Positions 1 through 6,383 of a stretch of DNA of 9,148 nucleotides are shown piece after piece. A program made the translations under genes and the position numbers. Position 1 is the first letter of the stretch; each line of letters begins with the position of its first letter. Source of the DNA: Candidatus Omnitrophota bacterium (GTDB taxonomy: Bacteria; Omnitrophota; Gorgyraeia; 1-14-0-20-64-10); contig JAHFFF010000063.1 of assembly GCA_023248095.1 (NCBI GenBank), positions 1 through 9,148 of the forward strand, in the 5' to 3' direction. The notes under the pieces are model-generated. The model saw only the letters and a program-made list of their open reading frames with translations. It made no database searches and was not told where the DNA came from.

Positions 1-49
1 GCTCCAAGAGCAGCTCCCCGAGTTTTTTTGAAATCACTCGCTTCAACAT
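1..49 (-). CDS. PilB/GspE-type type IV pilus or type II secretion assembly ATPase, N-terminal fragment
   Basis: Only the first 16 codons are inside the window, and the gene continues past the left edge. The visible protein reads MLKRVISKKLGELLLE. The KLGELLLE stretch resembles the opening of the N-terminal (MshEN/T2SSE_N) domain of PilB, GspE and MshE ATPases, where an R/K-L-G-x-x-L motif starts the domain. The ATG is preceded by GAGAGG with 9 nt spacing, and it lies 13 bp after the pilT stop. This position fits the common pairing of pilT with pilB. The full protein would be a hexameric cytoplasmic ATPase powering pilus assembly. The ATPase core is not visible, so the assignment rests on a short N-terminal match plus context. 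Confidence 0.62.
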   Translation of the reverse strand, partial: MLKRVISKKLGELLLE

Positions 50-62
50 CCGCTCAAACCTC

Positions 63-1148
63 TCATGCGGGACGGATCAGCCGGATCAGCTCCTCCGCAT
101 CATGGGAGCGAGCCATCGCCTCCTCGAAGCTGATCTCCTTTTTCAAGTGCAGTTCAGCCAGGGATTGGTTCATCGTGCGCATCCCGTCCCGCTGGCTGGT
201 CTGGATGACCGAATAGATCTGGTGGGCCTTCCCCTCCCGAATCAAGGCACGGACCGCGGGGGTTGCTATCAAAACCTCCACCGCGAGCCTGCGCTCATTC
301 CCATCGAGACTGGGGATAAGCTGCTGAGCCATGATCGACAGGAGAACGAAGGAGAGCTGTATCTTGACCTGTTGCTGCTGGTGCGCCGGGAAGACGTCTA
401 CCACCCGGTTGATGGTCTGAGCTGCATCGGAGGTGTGAAGGGTGGCCAGCACCAGGTGTCCTGTCTCCGCGATGTTGAGGGCCGATTCGATCGTCTCCAG
501 ATCCCGCATCTCGCCGATCAAGATCACGTTGGGATCCTCCCGCAAGACATGCTTCAGGGCCGCTGCAAAGCTATGGGTATCCACACCCAGCTCTCTTTGA
601 TCGATCAGCGCCTGCTGGTTAGCATGGACGTACTCGATGGGATCTTCGATGGTGATGATGTGGCATCGGCGCATGCGGTTGATCCACCCCACCATGGAGG
701 CCAAGGTCGTGGACTTTCCGCTTCCGGTGGCGCCGGTAAGCAGGATCAGCCCCTTCTTGCGCTGGCAGACCTCCTCCATGATCTTGACGGGAAGACCGCA
801 TTCCTCAAAGGTGCGAATGTGGGTAGGCAGCAACCGGATGGCCACACTGATGGAACCACGCTGCATGTACACATTGACTCGAAAGCGCCCCAGCCCCTCC
901 AATCCGAAGGACATGTCCAATTCCAGATCCCGTTCAAAAGCGACGATCTGGTTGGGCTTGAGCAGGCTGTAAGCGATGGAGCGCGTCTCCTCCGGCTTGA
1001 GCGGCGGAAAATCCAATGCCGCCAGATCCTCATTGACCCGCAGCGCGGGAGGAGAACCGACCGCCAAATGCAAATCCGAGGCATTTCGCTCGACCATCAG
1101 CTTGAGCCACCGCCGCATCCTCTCATCCTTAACCTGATCCAAATCCAT
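63..1148 (-). CDS. pilT: type IV pilus retraction ATPase PilT
   Basis: This 361-residue protein has the usual PilT length and powers depolymerisation of type IV pili at the cytoplasmic side of the inner membrane, driving twitching motility. It has the small PilT N-terminal domain rather than the long one of PilB. The visible motifs, in order, are: Walker A GATGSGKST at 139-147; the Asp box IITIEDPIEYVH at 164-175; Walker B NVILIGEMRD at 207-216 with E213; the His box AETGHLVLATLHT at 227-239; and AVRALIRE at 298-305, the retraction-specific AIRNLIRE-type motif. The ATG is preceded by AGGAGG with 5 nt spacing, 12 bp after the upstream GGDEF gene's TAA. PilU paralogues share the fold, but the AIRNLIRE-like motif and length favour PilT. 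Confidence 0.95.
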   Translation of the reverse strand: MDLDQVKDERMRRWLKLMVERNASDLHLAVGSPPALRVNEDLAALDFPPLKPEETRSIAYSLLKPNQIVAFERDLELDMSFGLEGLGRFRVNVYMQRGSISVAIRLLPTHIRTFEECGLPVKIMEEVCQRKKGLILLTGATGSGKSTTLASMVGWINRMRRCHIITIEDPIEYVHANQQALIDQRELGVDTHSFAAALKHVLREDPNVILIGEMRDLETIESALNIAETGHLVLATLHTSDAAQTINRVVDVFPAHQQQQVKIQLSFVLLSIMAQQLIPSLDGNERRLAVEVLIATPAVRALIREGKAHQIYSVIQTSQRDGMRTMNQSLAELHLKKEISFEEAMARSHDAEELIRLIRPA

Positions 1149-1160
1149 GGGCTCCTCCTC

Positions 1161-2618
1161 TTAGGCTGCCGCCATCACGCGATTCTTCCCCTCCTCCTTC
1201 GCAATCCGCAGGGCCTCCCCGGCCTTGGAGTACAGCCCCTCTCCCGAAGACCCATCGAGCGGATTTTCGCTCAGCCCCGCGGACAGATGGAGGGAACAGG
1301 GAAGCCGGGTCGACCCATTCGTGAAGACGTGCTCCTCCACCACGCACCGGACGGATTCCGCCAGATCAATGGCCTCCCGCTTGTTCCTCTCCGGGAGGAT
1401 CAGCGCAAACTCGTCCGGTCCCATGCGGCCCACTCGATCTACCTCCGTCACCTGGGCCTTCAAGAGCTCCGCGATCTGGTGCAAGACCCCCTCGGCCGCC
1501 AACGCCCCATACAGATCCTGCACCCTTTGGAAATCGTCCAGGTTCAGCAGGATTAAGGAACAAGGTCGGTGATAGCGTATCGCCCGCCTCACCTCTTCAT
1601 CCAGCCGGCTCTTCATGTAAGCAGCGTTGTAGAGCCCGGTCAACTCGTCGATCACCTTCAGCTCCTCGGCCCGCTTCATCAACAAGTCATTCTCAATGGC
1701 GATCGCCACCTGCTTTCCGAAAACCTTGAGAAGATCCAGACAATCCTCCGAGAAGTTGAAGTTGCGCCTCCGATTGGCGGAGATCAGCAGGGCAATGCCT
1801 TGCCTCATGGAGACGATCGGTTGCAGAACCGCGTGGGTCATCCCGAAGGCGTGCTGCAAGAACTCCTTACCCTCAAAGGAATGATTCTGGCCATCCACCA
1901 CCACCACTCGGCCTTCCTGAAGGACCTGCCCCAGCCACGGAGAGATGATCTCCTTGCCCTGCAGGGCCTGAGTCTGGTCCGCCTCCGCCCCGACGCACCC
2001 TCGAACCACCAGGGCACCCCCTTCGCCGTGGAGTTCCAGCAAACAGTTGAGCTCCGCCTCCTCCAGGTGGGCCAATTTCTCCAAGATAAAGGTGATTACC
2101 TCCTCGATCTTGCCCGGCTGGCTGATCAGATTGCTCACCTGCAACAGGTGCGACAGCGTTAAGATTCTCCGGTTGATCTCCAGATTCATCTGCTTCGTCT
2201 GCTCGCCGTAGGCCCGCAGCTGCGTCATGTTGTCGCGGACCCGCTGGGTGATCTGGTTGAGGGAGACCCCCAACGATCCCACCTCATCCGTGGCCCCCAC
2301 GTCCACCTCGCGATCCAGCTGCCCCTCGGCGATGGCCTGGGCCTGCGTGGCGAGCTTCACGACCGGAAGCACGAAGCTTCGGGTAACCGCCAGCCCCAGG
2401 AAAGAGATGAGGGCAGCCAATCCCACCACCATGGAGATGTCCCAAAATGAATTCAGTCGCGGGAAGAGGTAAACATTCACCACATAGGCCAAGACCAAAA
2501 GCGGTATGACAGACATGAGACTGAAAGCGACGATCAATTTCTCCCTTAATCCATGGGGAAGAAGGGAGGGCGCTACAGCACGCGGTAATGTCCCCGTTGG
2601 GACTGATCTCTTACCCAT
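1161..2618 (-). CDS. membrane HAMP-GAF-GGDEF protein with a degenerate diguanylate cyclase domain
   Basis: This 485-residue protein has two membrane segments (about 27-51 and 60-80) with only a short loop between them, so no sizeable external sensor domain. A HAMP domain (about 81-134), a helical linker, a GAF domain (about 165-312) and a C-terminal GGDEF domain (about 322-482) follow. The GGDEF fold is clear from LTGLYN at 326-331 and the AKEEGKNRV ending. Its active site is altered: GGDEF is GPDEF (400-404), the first metal-binding Asp is N359, the guanine-binding Asn is Q367 and the GD Asp is E376. No RxxD inhibitory site is seen (TEVD at 391-394). It may therefore be a sensor or scaffold rather than an active cyclase. 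The start chosen is the ATG at 2618, because AAGGAGGAG lies just upstream. A GTG at 2648 would add ten residues but has no such site. It lies between an HTH gene and pilT, suggesting control of pilus activity. Confidence 0.9.
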   Translation of the reverse strand: MGKRSVPTGTLPRAVAPSLLPHGLREKLIVAFSLMSVIPLLVLAYVVNVYLFPRLNSFWDISMVVGLAALISFLGLAVTRSFVLPVVKLATQAQAIAEGQLDREVDVGATDEVGSLGVSLNQITQRVRDNMTQLRAYGEQTKQMNLEINRRILTLSHLLQVSNLISQPGKIEEVITFILEKLAHLEEAELNCLLELHGEGGALVVRGCVGAEADQTQALQGKEIISPWLGQVLQEGRVVVVDGQNHSFEGKEFLQHAFGMTHAVLQPIVSMRQGIALLISANRRRNFNFSEDCLDLLKVFGKQVAIAIENDLLMKRAEELKVIDELTGLYNAAYMKSRLDEEVRRAIRYHRPCSLILLNLDDFQRVQDLYGALAAEGVLHQIAELLKAQVTEVDRVGRMGPDEFALILPERNKREAIDLAESVRCVVEEHVFTNGSTRLPCSLHLSAGLSENPLDGSSGEGLYSKAGEALRIAKEEGKNRVMAAA

Positions 2619-2764
2619 CGGTCGATCTCCTCCTTTTGGAATCTCCACTGCCGTCCGATCTTGGTTGCTGGAATAAAGCGGCTCTTTGCCAGCCGGTAGA
2701 TCGTAAACCGGCTGACCCGCATGTACTGCGCCACTTCTTCTATGGTCATCAATTGATCGATCAT
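2573..2764 (-). CDS. small excisionase/MerR-like helix-turn-helix DNA-binding protein
   Basis: The protein is 63 residues if it starts at the ATG at 2764. An upstream in-frame ATG at 2821 would give 82 residues, and one at 2749 would give 58. None has a clear Shine-Dalgarno site, so the start is uncertain. I chose 2764 because the conserved domain begins almost at once (MTIEEVAQYM). The pattern is typical of the HTH_17 'excisionase family' domain: T-x-E-E-V-A-x-Y at the first helix, VSRFTIYRLAKS as the recognition helix, then a wing with KIGRQWRF and EEIDRWV. Such proteins bind DNA as small winged-HTH units, and many are transcription regulators, not phage excisionases. No integrase or phage gene is nearby, so regulation of this pilus cluster is the more likely role. 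Its 3' end overlaps the GGDEF gene by 46 bp. Confidence 0.82.
   Translation of the reverse strand: MIDQLMTIEEVAQYMRVSRFTIYRLAKSRFIPATKIGRQWRFQKEEIDRWVRDQSQRGHYRVL
2619..2635 (-). promoter_or_regulatory. Shine-Dalgarno site fixing the GGDEF gene start
   Basis: On the minus strand AAGGAGGAG precedes the ATG at 2618, with 8 nt between AGGAG and the ATG. This is among the strongest ribosome binding sites in the window. It decides in favour of the ATG at 2618 over the in-frame GTG at 2648. The whole site lies inside the reading frame of the upstream HTH gene. Confidence 0.8.
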
Positions 2765-2956
2765 GGCGGTCCGATGCAAGTGTGGCTTATCTCTGCTCAA
2801 TTGTTCAAGGCCTTGGTCCATAGGCGCAATTGTGAAAAGAGGAGATTGGCCTCAGACCCCGCGGGGGGGAGGCAGCCGGGCACTCCAGAAGGCCGAGCGG
2901 GCATGGCTCGCCTGGGAGCTTAGAGATCAGCGAGAGCGAGGCCGGATGATGAGTGA

Positions 2957-2979
2957 GGAATGCCACGCTGGGGCATTCC
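2957..2979. repeat. perfect 8-bp inverted repeat (hairpin) downstream of rodA
   Basis: GGAATGCC (2957-2964) and GGCATTCC (2972-2979) are exact inverse complements around a 7-nt loop. The element lies 48 bp after the rodA stop, in the gap before the HTH gene. It could form an RNA hairpin at the end of the mre-rodA transcript or be an operator for the following operon. No T-run follows it on either strand, so it does not look like a standard intrinsic terminator. Confidence 0.5.
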
Positions 2980-2998
2980 GAACGGTGACCGGCGGGCT

Positions 2999-3017
2999 AC
3001 CCCAGAGCGGGGTCTGG
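2999..3017. repeat. nested short inverted repeats just after the rodA stop codon
   Basis: ACCCC (2999-3003) pairs with GGGGT (3009-3013) around a 5-nt loop. Alternatively CCAGA (3002-3006) pairs with TCTGG (3013-3017) around a 6-nt loop. The two pairings exclude one another. They begin 10 bp after the rodA stop and could protect or terminate the transcript, but there is no U-tract. Five-base stems in GC-rich DNA are often chance. Confidence 0.3.
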
Positions 3018-3026
3018 AAGCGACAT

Positions 3027-4127
3027 TTAAAAAACGGGGCGGCGGATGCCTACGGAAAGGATGATGCCGACGGCGACCAGGCAGGTCATGAGCCAGGAAC
3101 CACCGTAGCTCATAAACGGCAGCGGCAGGCCGACCACCGGCATGAGTCCAAGCACCATCCCCACGTTCACAAGGGTATGGACCGCCAGCATGGTCACCAA
3201 CCCCACGATCAGGAGCCGGCCGAACGGATCCCGGGTTTGGCTTGCGATGAGGAACCCGCGGTAGAAGAGGAGCGCGAACAGAAAGAGGCAGAAGGTGGTG
3301 CCCAGGATCCCCCACTCTTCTCCGATCACGGAGAAGATAAAGTCGGTATGGCGCTCCGGCAAAAAGTTTAACTGGTTCTGAGTGCCGGAGAGCCACCCCT
3401 TGCCCCACAGCTGTCCTGAGCCCATCGCAATGCGGGATTGGATGACCGTGTATCCCGCTCCCAGCGGATCGAGGTTCGGATTCATAAACACCATCAGTCG
3501 AGACCTCTGATAATCTTCCAGGCGTCCCCAAATCACCGGGGCCAAGGTTGCCCCGGCCACCAGCAGGATCCCCAGGAACTTCAACGGGATCCCCCAGACC
3601 ACGAGGGCCGACAGTCCAATGGTGATGAAGACCGAGGCCGTTCCAAGATTGGGCTGCCTCAGGATGAGAACCGCGGGAAGCAGGACGATGAGGGTTGCCC
3701 CGAGGATCGGACCCCATCTGCCGGCTGTCGCAGGCGGACGAGCTCCCAAGAAACGAGACAACGCGAGGATGGTGCTCACCTTGGCGAACTCGGAAGGCTG
3801 AATGGTCATGCCGCCGAAACTCAACCAGCGCTGGGCGCCGCCACGCACGGTTCCCATGGCCAGCACCAAGACGAGCAGAACCAAATTGACGGCATAGAGA
3901 AGGTAAGCCCATTCCAGCCACCGGTGATAATCGATGGCCACCAGCACAAGAGAAAGCCCGCAGCCCAAACCGGCATAGAAGAGCTGCCTCTGAAGGAAGC
4001 TGACCGCCATCATCTGGGCCTTCTGGAAGGAGGCGCTGTACAAAGCTACCAGGCCCACTCCCAGCAGGATCAGGGTCGTGAGCAGAAAGGGCCGATCGAT
4101 GCCATGTACCTGTCGTCGGTTCAACAT
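3027..4127 (-). CDS. rodA: rod-shape-determining peptidoglycan glycosyltransferase RodA (SEDS family)
   Basis: This 366-residue polytopic inner-membrane protein polymerises glycan strands from lipid II during side-wall elongation, working with PBP2. SEDS hallmarks are visible: GGAQRWLSFGG near 96-106 followed by QPSEFAK at 110-116, the PERHTDFIFSVIGEE block at 257-271, and PFMSYGGS at 337-344 close to the C-terminus. Asp262 in HTDF aligns with the essential Asp of characterised RodA proteins. There are about ten hydrophobic segments, and the length is typical. The ATG at 4127 shares one base with the mrdA stop (TGATG), so translation is probably coupled. The open frame extends upstream to 4460, but that stretch lies within mrdA, is not hydrophobic and matches nothing in RodA. 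Confidence 0.96.
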   Translation of the reverse strand: MLNRRQVHGIDRPFLLTTLILLGVGLVALYSASFQKAQMMAVSFLQRQLFYAGLGCGLSLVLVAIDYHRWLEWAYLLYAVNLVLLVLVLAMGTVRGGAQRWLSFGGMTIQPSEFAKVSTILALSRFLGARPPATAGRWGPILGATLIVLLPAVLILRQPNLGTASVFITIGLSALVVWGIPLKFLGILLVAGATLAPVIWGRLEDYQRSRLMVFMNPNLDPLGAGYTVIQSRIAMGSGQLWGKGWLSGTQNQLNFLPERHTDFIFSVIGEEWGILGTTFCLFLFALLFYRGFLIASQTRDPFGRLLIVGLVTMLAVHTLVNVGMVLGLMPVVGLPLPFMSYGGSWLMTCLVAVGIILSVGIRRPVF

Positions 4128-5887
4128 CAGATGTAACCCATCTCTCTCAGATACACGAGGAGTTGACCCGCAACACGAGCCGCATGCAACCCACCCTTCC
4201 CCCCATGCTCCAAGAAGACAACGAAACCGATCTTGGGGGCCTCGGCCGGTGCGTAGCCGCAGATCCAGGCGTGAGGCAACCCCACCGGCACCTGCACCGT
4301 ACCGGTCTTTGCCGCCACCCGAATGCCGGGAACCTGGGCCAGGCGTCCGGTCCCCGTATCGGTGGAGACCACTCGCTCCAACCCTTCCCTTACAACCGAC
4401 AGCGCCGCACGGTCCAGGGGAATCTGGACCCCTCTTTCCCGAGGGTCGGTCATGCTCCATTGTCCCTGGGCAGAAGCGGTTTGTTCTTGCGGAGGCTCCT
4501 CAATCCCCAGCAGGAGATGCGGATGTGGCACCTCTCCATCCTTGGCGATTGCGGTAAAGAGCATCAACATCTGAAGGGGTGTGACCTGGAGCGCGCTCTG
4601 GCCGATGACAAACGAAAGGGTGTCTCCCTCTTGCCAGTCGTGGTGCATCACCTTCTTCATCCATTCCCGATCCGGGACCAGGCCTTTGGATTCGCGCGGC
4701 AGATCGATCCCCGTCGATTGATCCAGCCTGAATGCCCGAGCCAGCTGCGCAATGCCGTCGACCCCAAGTCGCCGGCCTGTGTTGTAGAAGAATACGTTGC
4801 AGGAATGCTGCAGGGCATCCACCACCGTTTGAAAGGAATGGCCCTCCGCCGCCCAGCACTTGAAAACCGACCCGCCCAGTTCATACCGGCCGCGGCATTC
4901 AAAGGTCGTCTGGGGAGAAATCTTCCCGCTCCTCAAGGCTTCGTAGGCCACCGCCGCCTTGAACGTGGAGCCCGGCGGCACCATCGCCCGCGTGACCCGG
5001 TTGAACATTGGCCGGTCGGGGTCGTGCAGCAACGAACGGACCTCGGCCTGCCGGTCGGGATCGACGAAGGCGTTGGGATCGACGCTGGGAGAACTATCCA
5101 AGCAAAGGATCTCGCCGCTGGCGATCTCCATCACCACCACGGCCCCTTGGCCGCCCTCCAACAGCCGATGGCAAACCTCCTGAAGACGGGAATCGATGGA
5201 GACCTTGATCCTTCGGCCCCGCTCGGGACGGAGGTAGCCGAGCTGCTGCACCAGCCTTCCCTGCGCGTTCACCTCCACGTGGAGTCCACCGTCACGCCCC
5301 CGCAGAAAGGAATTGTACACCTGCTCCAGGCCATCCTTTCCCACCCGATCCCGGAAGGTGTATCCGTAGGTACGGAGCCGGGTCAATTCCTCCGGCGCGA
5401 TGAGCCCCAGATAGCCCGCCACGGATCCCACCGCCGCTCCCAATGGATAGGTGCGATGAGGGATGGGCCGCACCAGGATGCCGGGCAGCTGCGCCCGTTC
5501 CTCTTCCAGTTGGAAGGCTGTCTCCGGGGGAAGACTCTCAATGAGCGAAACCGGTGAGAAGCGGGCCTGAAATCCCTTGCGGTATCGCCGGGCAAACTCT
5601 TCCGGGGGAATCCCCAGGATCGCATGCAGATGCTCCCAGGTTTGCTGGGGATTCGTCAGCTCCTGGGGAAGGGCCGCCAGCTCAAAGCTGATCCGATCCT
5701 CCGCCAGGGGGACGCCGTTGCGGTCAAGGATCGCACCGCGGGCAGCCGGAAGATGGACCAGGCGGGTGCGGTTCTTTTCGGATTGTTCCCGGTAACGGTG
5801 GCCTTGAACGACCTGGGCCACAAACAATGCAACCCACAGGAGGAACAACCCTGCGAAGATGATTCGCTGAATGAGTCGAAGCCGCAT
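4127..5887 (-). CDS. mrdA: penicillin-binding protein 2, elongation-specific peptidoglycan DD-transpeptidase
   Basis: This 586-residue class B PBP cross-links side-wall peptidoglycan and pairs with RodA. It is slightly short for the family. An N-terminal membrane anchor (about 8-28) is followed by a PBP-dimer domain starting at ARGAILDRNG (49-58), then the transpeptidase domain. The catalytic motifs are intact: STFK with Ser307 and Lys310, SCN at 362-364, and KTGT at 527-530. Cys331, Cys344, His350 and Cys363 lie between or beside the first two motifs and may form a metal site. The ATG follows the mreD TAA after a single base, and the stop overlaps the rodA start. There is no strong Shine-Dalgarno site, which fits translational coupling. 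FtsI is the main alternative, but the gene context and the CW...GH segment point to PBP2. Confidence 0.96.
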   Translation of the reverse strand: MRLRLIQRIIFAGLFLLWVALFVAQVVQGHRYREQSEKNRTRLVHLPAARGAILDRNGVPLAEDRISFELAALPQELTNPQQTWEHLHAILGIPPEEFARRYRKGFQARFSPVSLIESLPPETAFQLEEERAQLPGILVRPIPHRTYPLGAAVGSVAGYLGLIAPEELTRLRTYGYTFRDRVGKDGLEQVYNSFLRGRDGGLHVEVNAQGRLVQQLGYLRPERGRRIKVSIDSRLQEVCHRLLEGGQGAVVVMEIASGEILCLDSSPSVDPNAFVDPDRQAEVRSLLHDPDRPMFNRVTRAMVPPGSTFKAAVAYEALRSGKISPQTTFECRGRYELGGSVFKCWAAEGHSFQTVVDALQHSCNVFFYNTGRRLGVDGIAQLARAFRLDQSTGIDLPRESKGLVPDREWMKKVMHHDWQEGDTLSFVIGQSALQVTPLQMLMLFTAIAKDGEVPHPHLLLGIEEPPQEQTASAQGQWSMTDPRERGVQIPLDRAALSVVREGLERVVSTDTGTGRLAQVPGIRVAAKTGTVQVPVGLPHAWICGYAPAEAPKIGFVVFLEHGGKGGLHAARVAGQLLVYLREMGYI

Positions 5888-5888
5888 C

Positions 5889-6383
5889 TTACGACCAGGC
5901 CTTCGCAGACCTCCTGGTCACGAGCTTTTGGAATCGGGGAAATCCCCAGGCAGCCAGTATCCCCTGTGCCAACATGGCTGCCGGCAAAAGCAAGAGCCGG
6001 CCGTTCCCCCAATGCAGGAAGGGATCCGCAAGGATCAACCATGCGCCGTGAAGGAAACCCGCCAAGAGCGTCAGGAGGGCGATCCAAACGCCAACGATCG
6101 GTGGATAGTCCCATTCCACGAGGTGCCGTGTGGAGCCGATGATCCATGCGGTGGCAGCGAAGGTGCCGCCCCAGGCCCCGAAGACTTCCCCGCTGTACAA
6201 ATCCTTCAACAGCCCCAGACCAAAACCCAACACCCAGAGAAACCGACTGGAGCGCCGCGTAAAGGTCAGGAAGACCAAGAAGACCAGCAGAGGATCCACC
6301 AACAATCGGACCGCCGGGAATAAAGCCAGCAGGAAGAGATCCAAACCGAGGAAGGCAAACAACGCAAGAATCAGCCGGCTCAT
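5889..6383 (-). CDS. mreD: rod-shape-determining membrane protein MreD
   Basis: This is a 164-residue, very hydrophobic inner-membrane protein with about five or six membrane segments. It is part of the elongasome and links MreC to the PBP2-RodA synthase. The family's best-conserved stretch is visible as GFGLGLLKDLYSGEVFG, around residues 53-69. The start chosen is the ATG at 6383, which overlaps the mreC TGA as ATGA and gives a protein starting MSRLILALF straight into a membrane helix. An in-frame start at 6419 would add twelve polar, basic residues inside mreC and looks less likely. AGGT lies a few bases upstream of the chosen start. Identity is supported by size, hydrophobicity and position between mreC and mrdA. 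Confidence 0.9.
   Translation of the reverse strand: MSRLILALFAFLGLDLFLLALFPAVRLLVDPLLVFLVFLTFTRRSSRFLWVLGFGLGLLKDLYSGEVFGAWGGTFAATAWIIGSTRHLVEWDYPPIVGVWIALLTLLAGFLHGAWLILADPFLHWGNGRLLLLPAAMLAQGILAAWGFPRFQKLVTRRSAKAWS

Larger units (their letters stand above)
2822..3026. other. non-coding gap between the rodA unit and the pilus cluster
   Basis: This 205-bp stretch separates the cell-shape genes from the HTH-GGDEF-pilT cluster. It holds the small inverted repeats listed separately, a perfect CCCCGCGGGG palindrome at 2857-2866, and a 10-bp inverted match between 2853-2862 and 3007-3016. I find no convincing sigma70 or sigma54 promoter and no intrinsic terminator with a T-run. If the HTH start is at 2764, the gap extends a further 57 bp. 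A promoter for the downstream genes is expected here but not recognised. Confidence 0.5.

Noticed and set aside
23..29. Run of seven A on the minus strand at codons 7-9 of the PilB-like gene as a programmed frameshift site
   Set aside because: The heptamer is in the right phase (TCA AAA AAA), but it lies at the very start of the gene, no downstream structure can be seen inside the window, and the zero frame gives the expected KKLGELLLE. It could also be a spot for sequencing error.
102..1556. 484-codon plus-strand open frame opposite pilT and the GGDEF gene
   Set aside because: The protein has no recognisable domain and is rich in Arg, Gln, His and Leu, as expected from the reverse of GC-rich genes. 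The minus strand here carries two clear protein families with ribosome sites.
2573..2821. HTH gene as a phage or integrative-element excisionase
   Set aside because: The domain name is shared with excisionases, but there is no integrase, attachment-site-like repeat or other mobile gene in the window. The small HTH family is also widely used in ordinary regulation.
2957..2979. Rho-independent terminator after rodA
   Set aside because: The 8-bp stem is perfect but neither strand has a T-run after it, and the loop and flanks do not match a typical intrinsic terminator.
2920..3921. 333-codon minus-strand frame overlapping rodA
   Set aside because: It runs out of frame through rodA and the product lacks membrane segments or known motifs. 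RodA in the other frame is unmistakable.
4128..4460. N-terminal extension of rodA by 111 codons
   Set aside because: The extension lies wholly within the mrdA frame and is non-hydrophobic, while the ATG at 4127 gives a normal-length RodA with a stop-start junction.
4163..5557. 464-codon plus-strand open frame opposite mrdA
   Set aside because: It is entirely antisense to PBP2, which has all its catalytic motifs intact. The composition is a shadow of GC-rich codons and no motif is visible.
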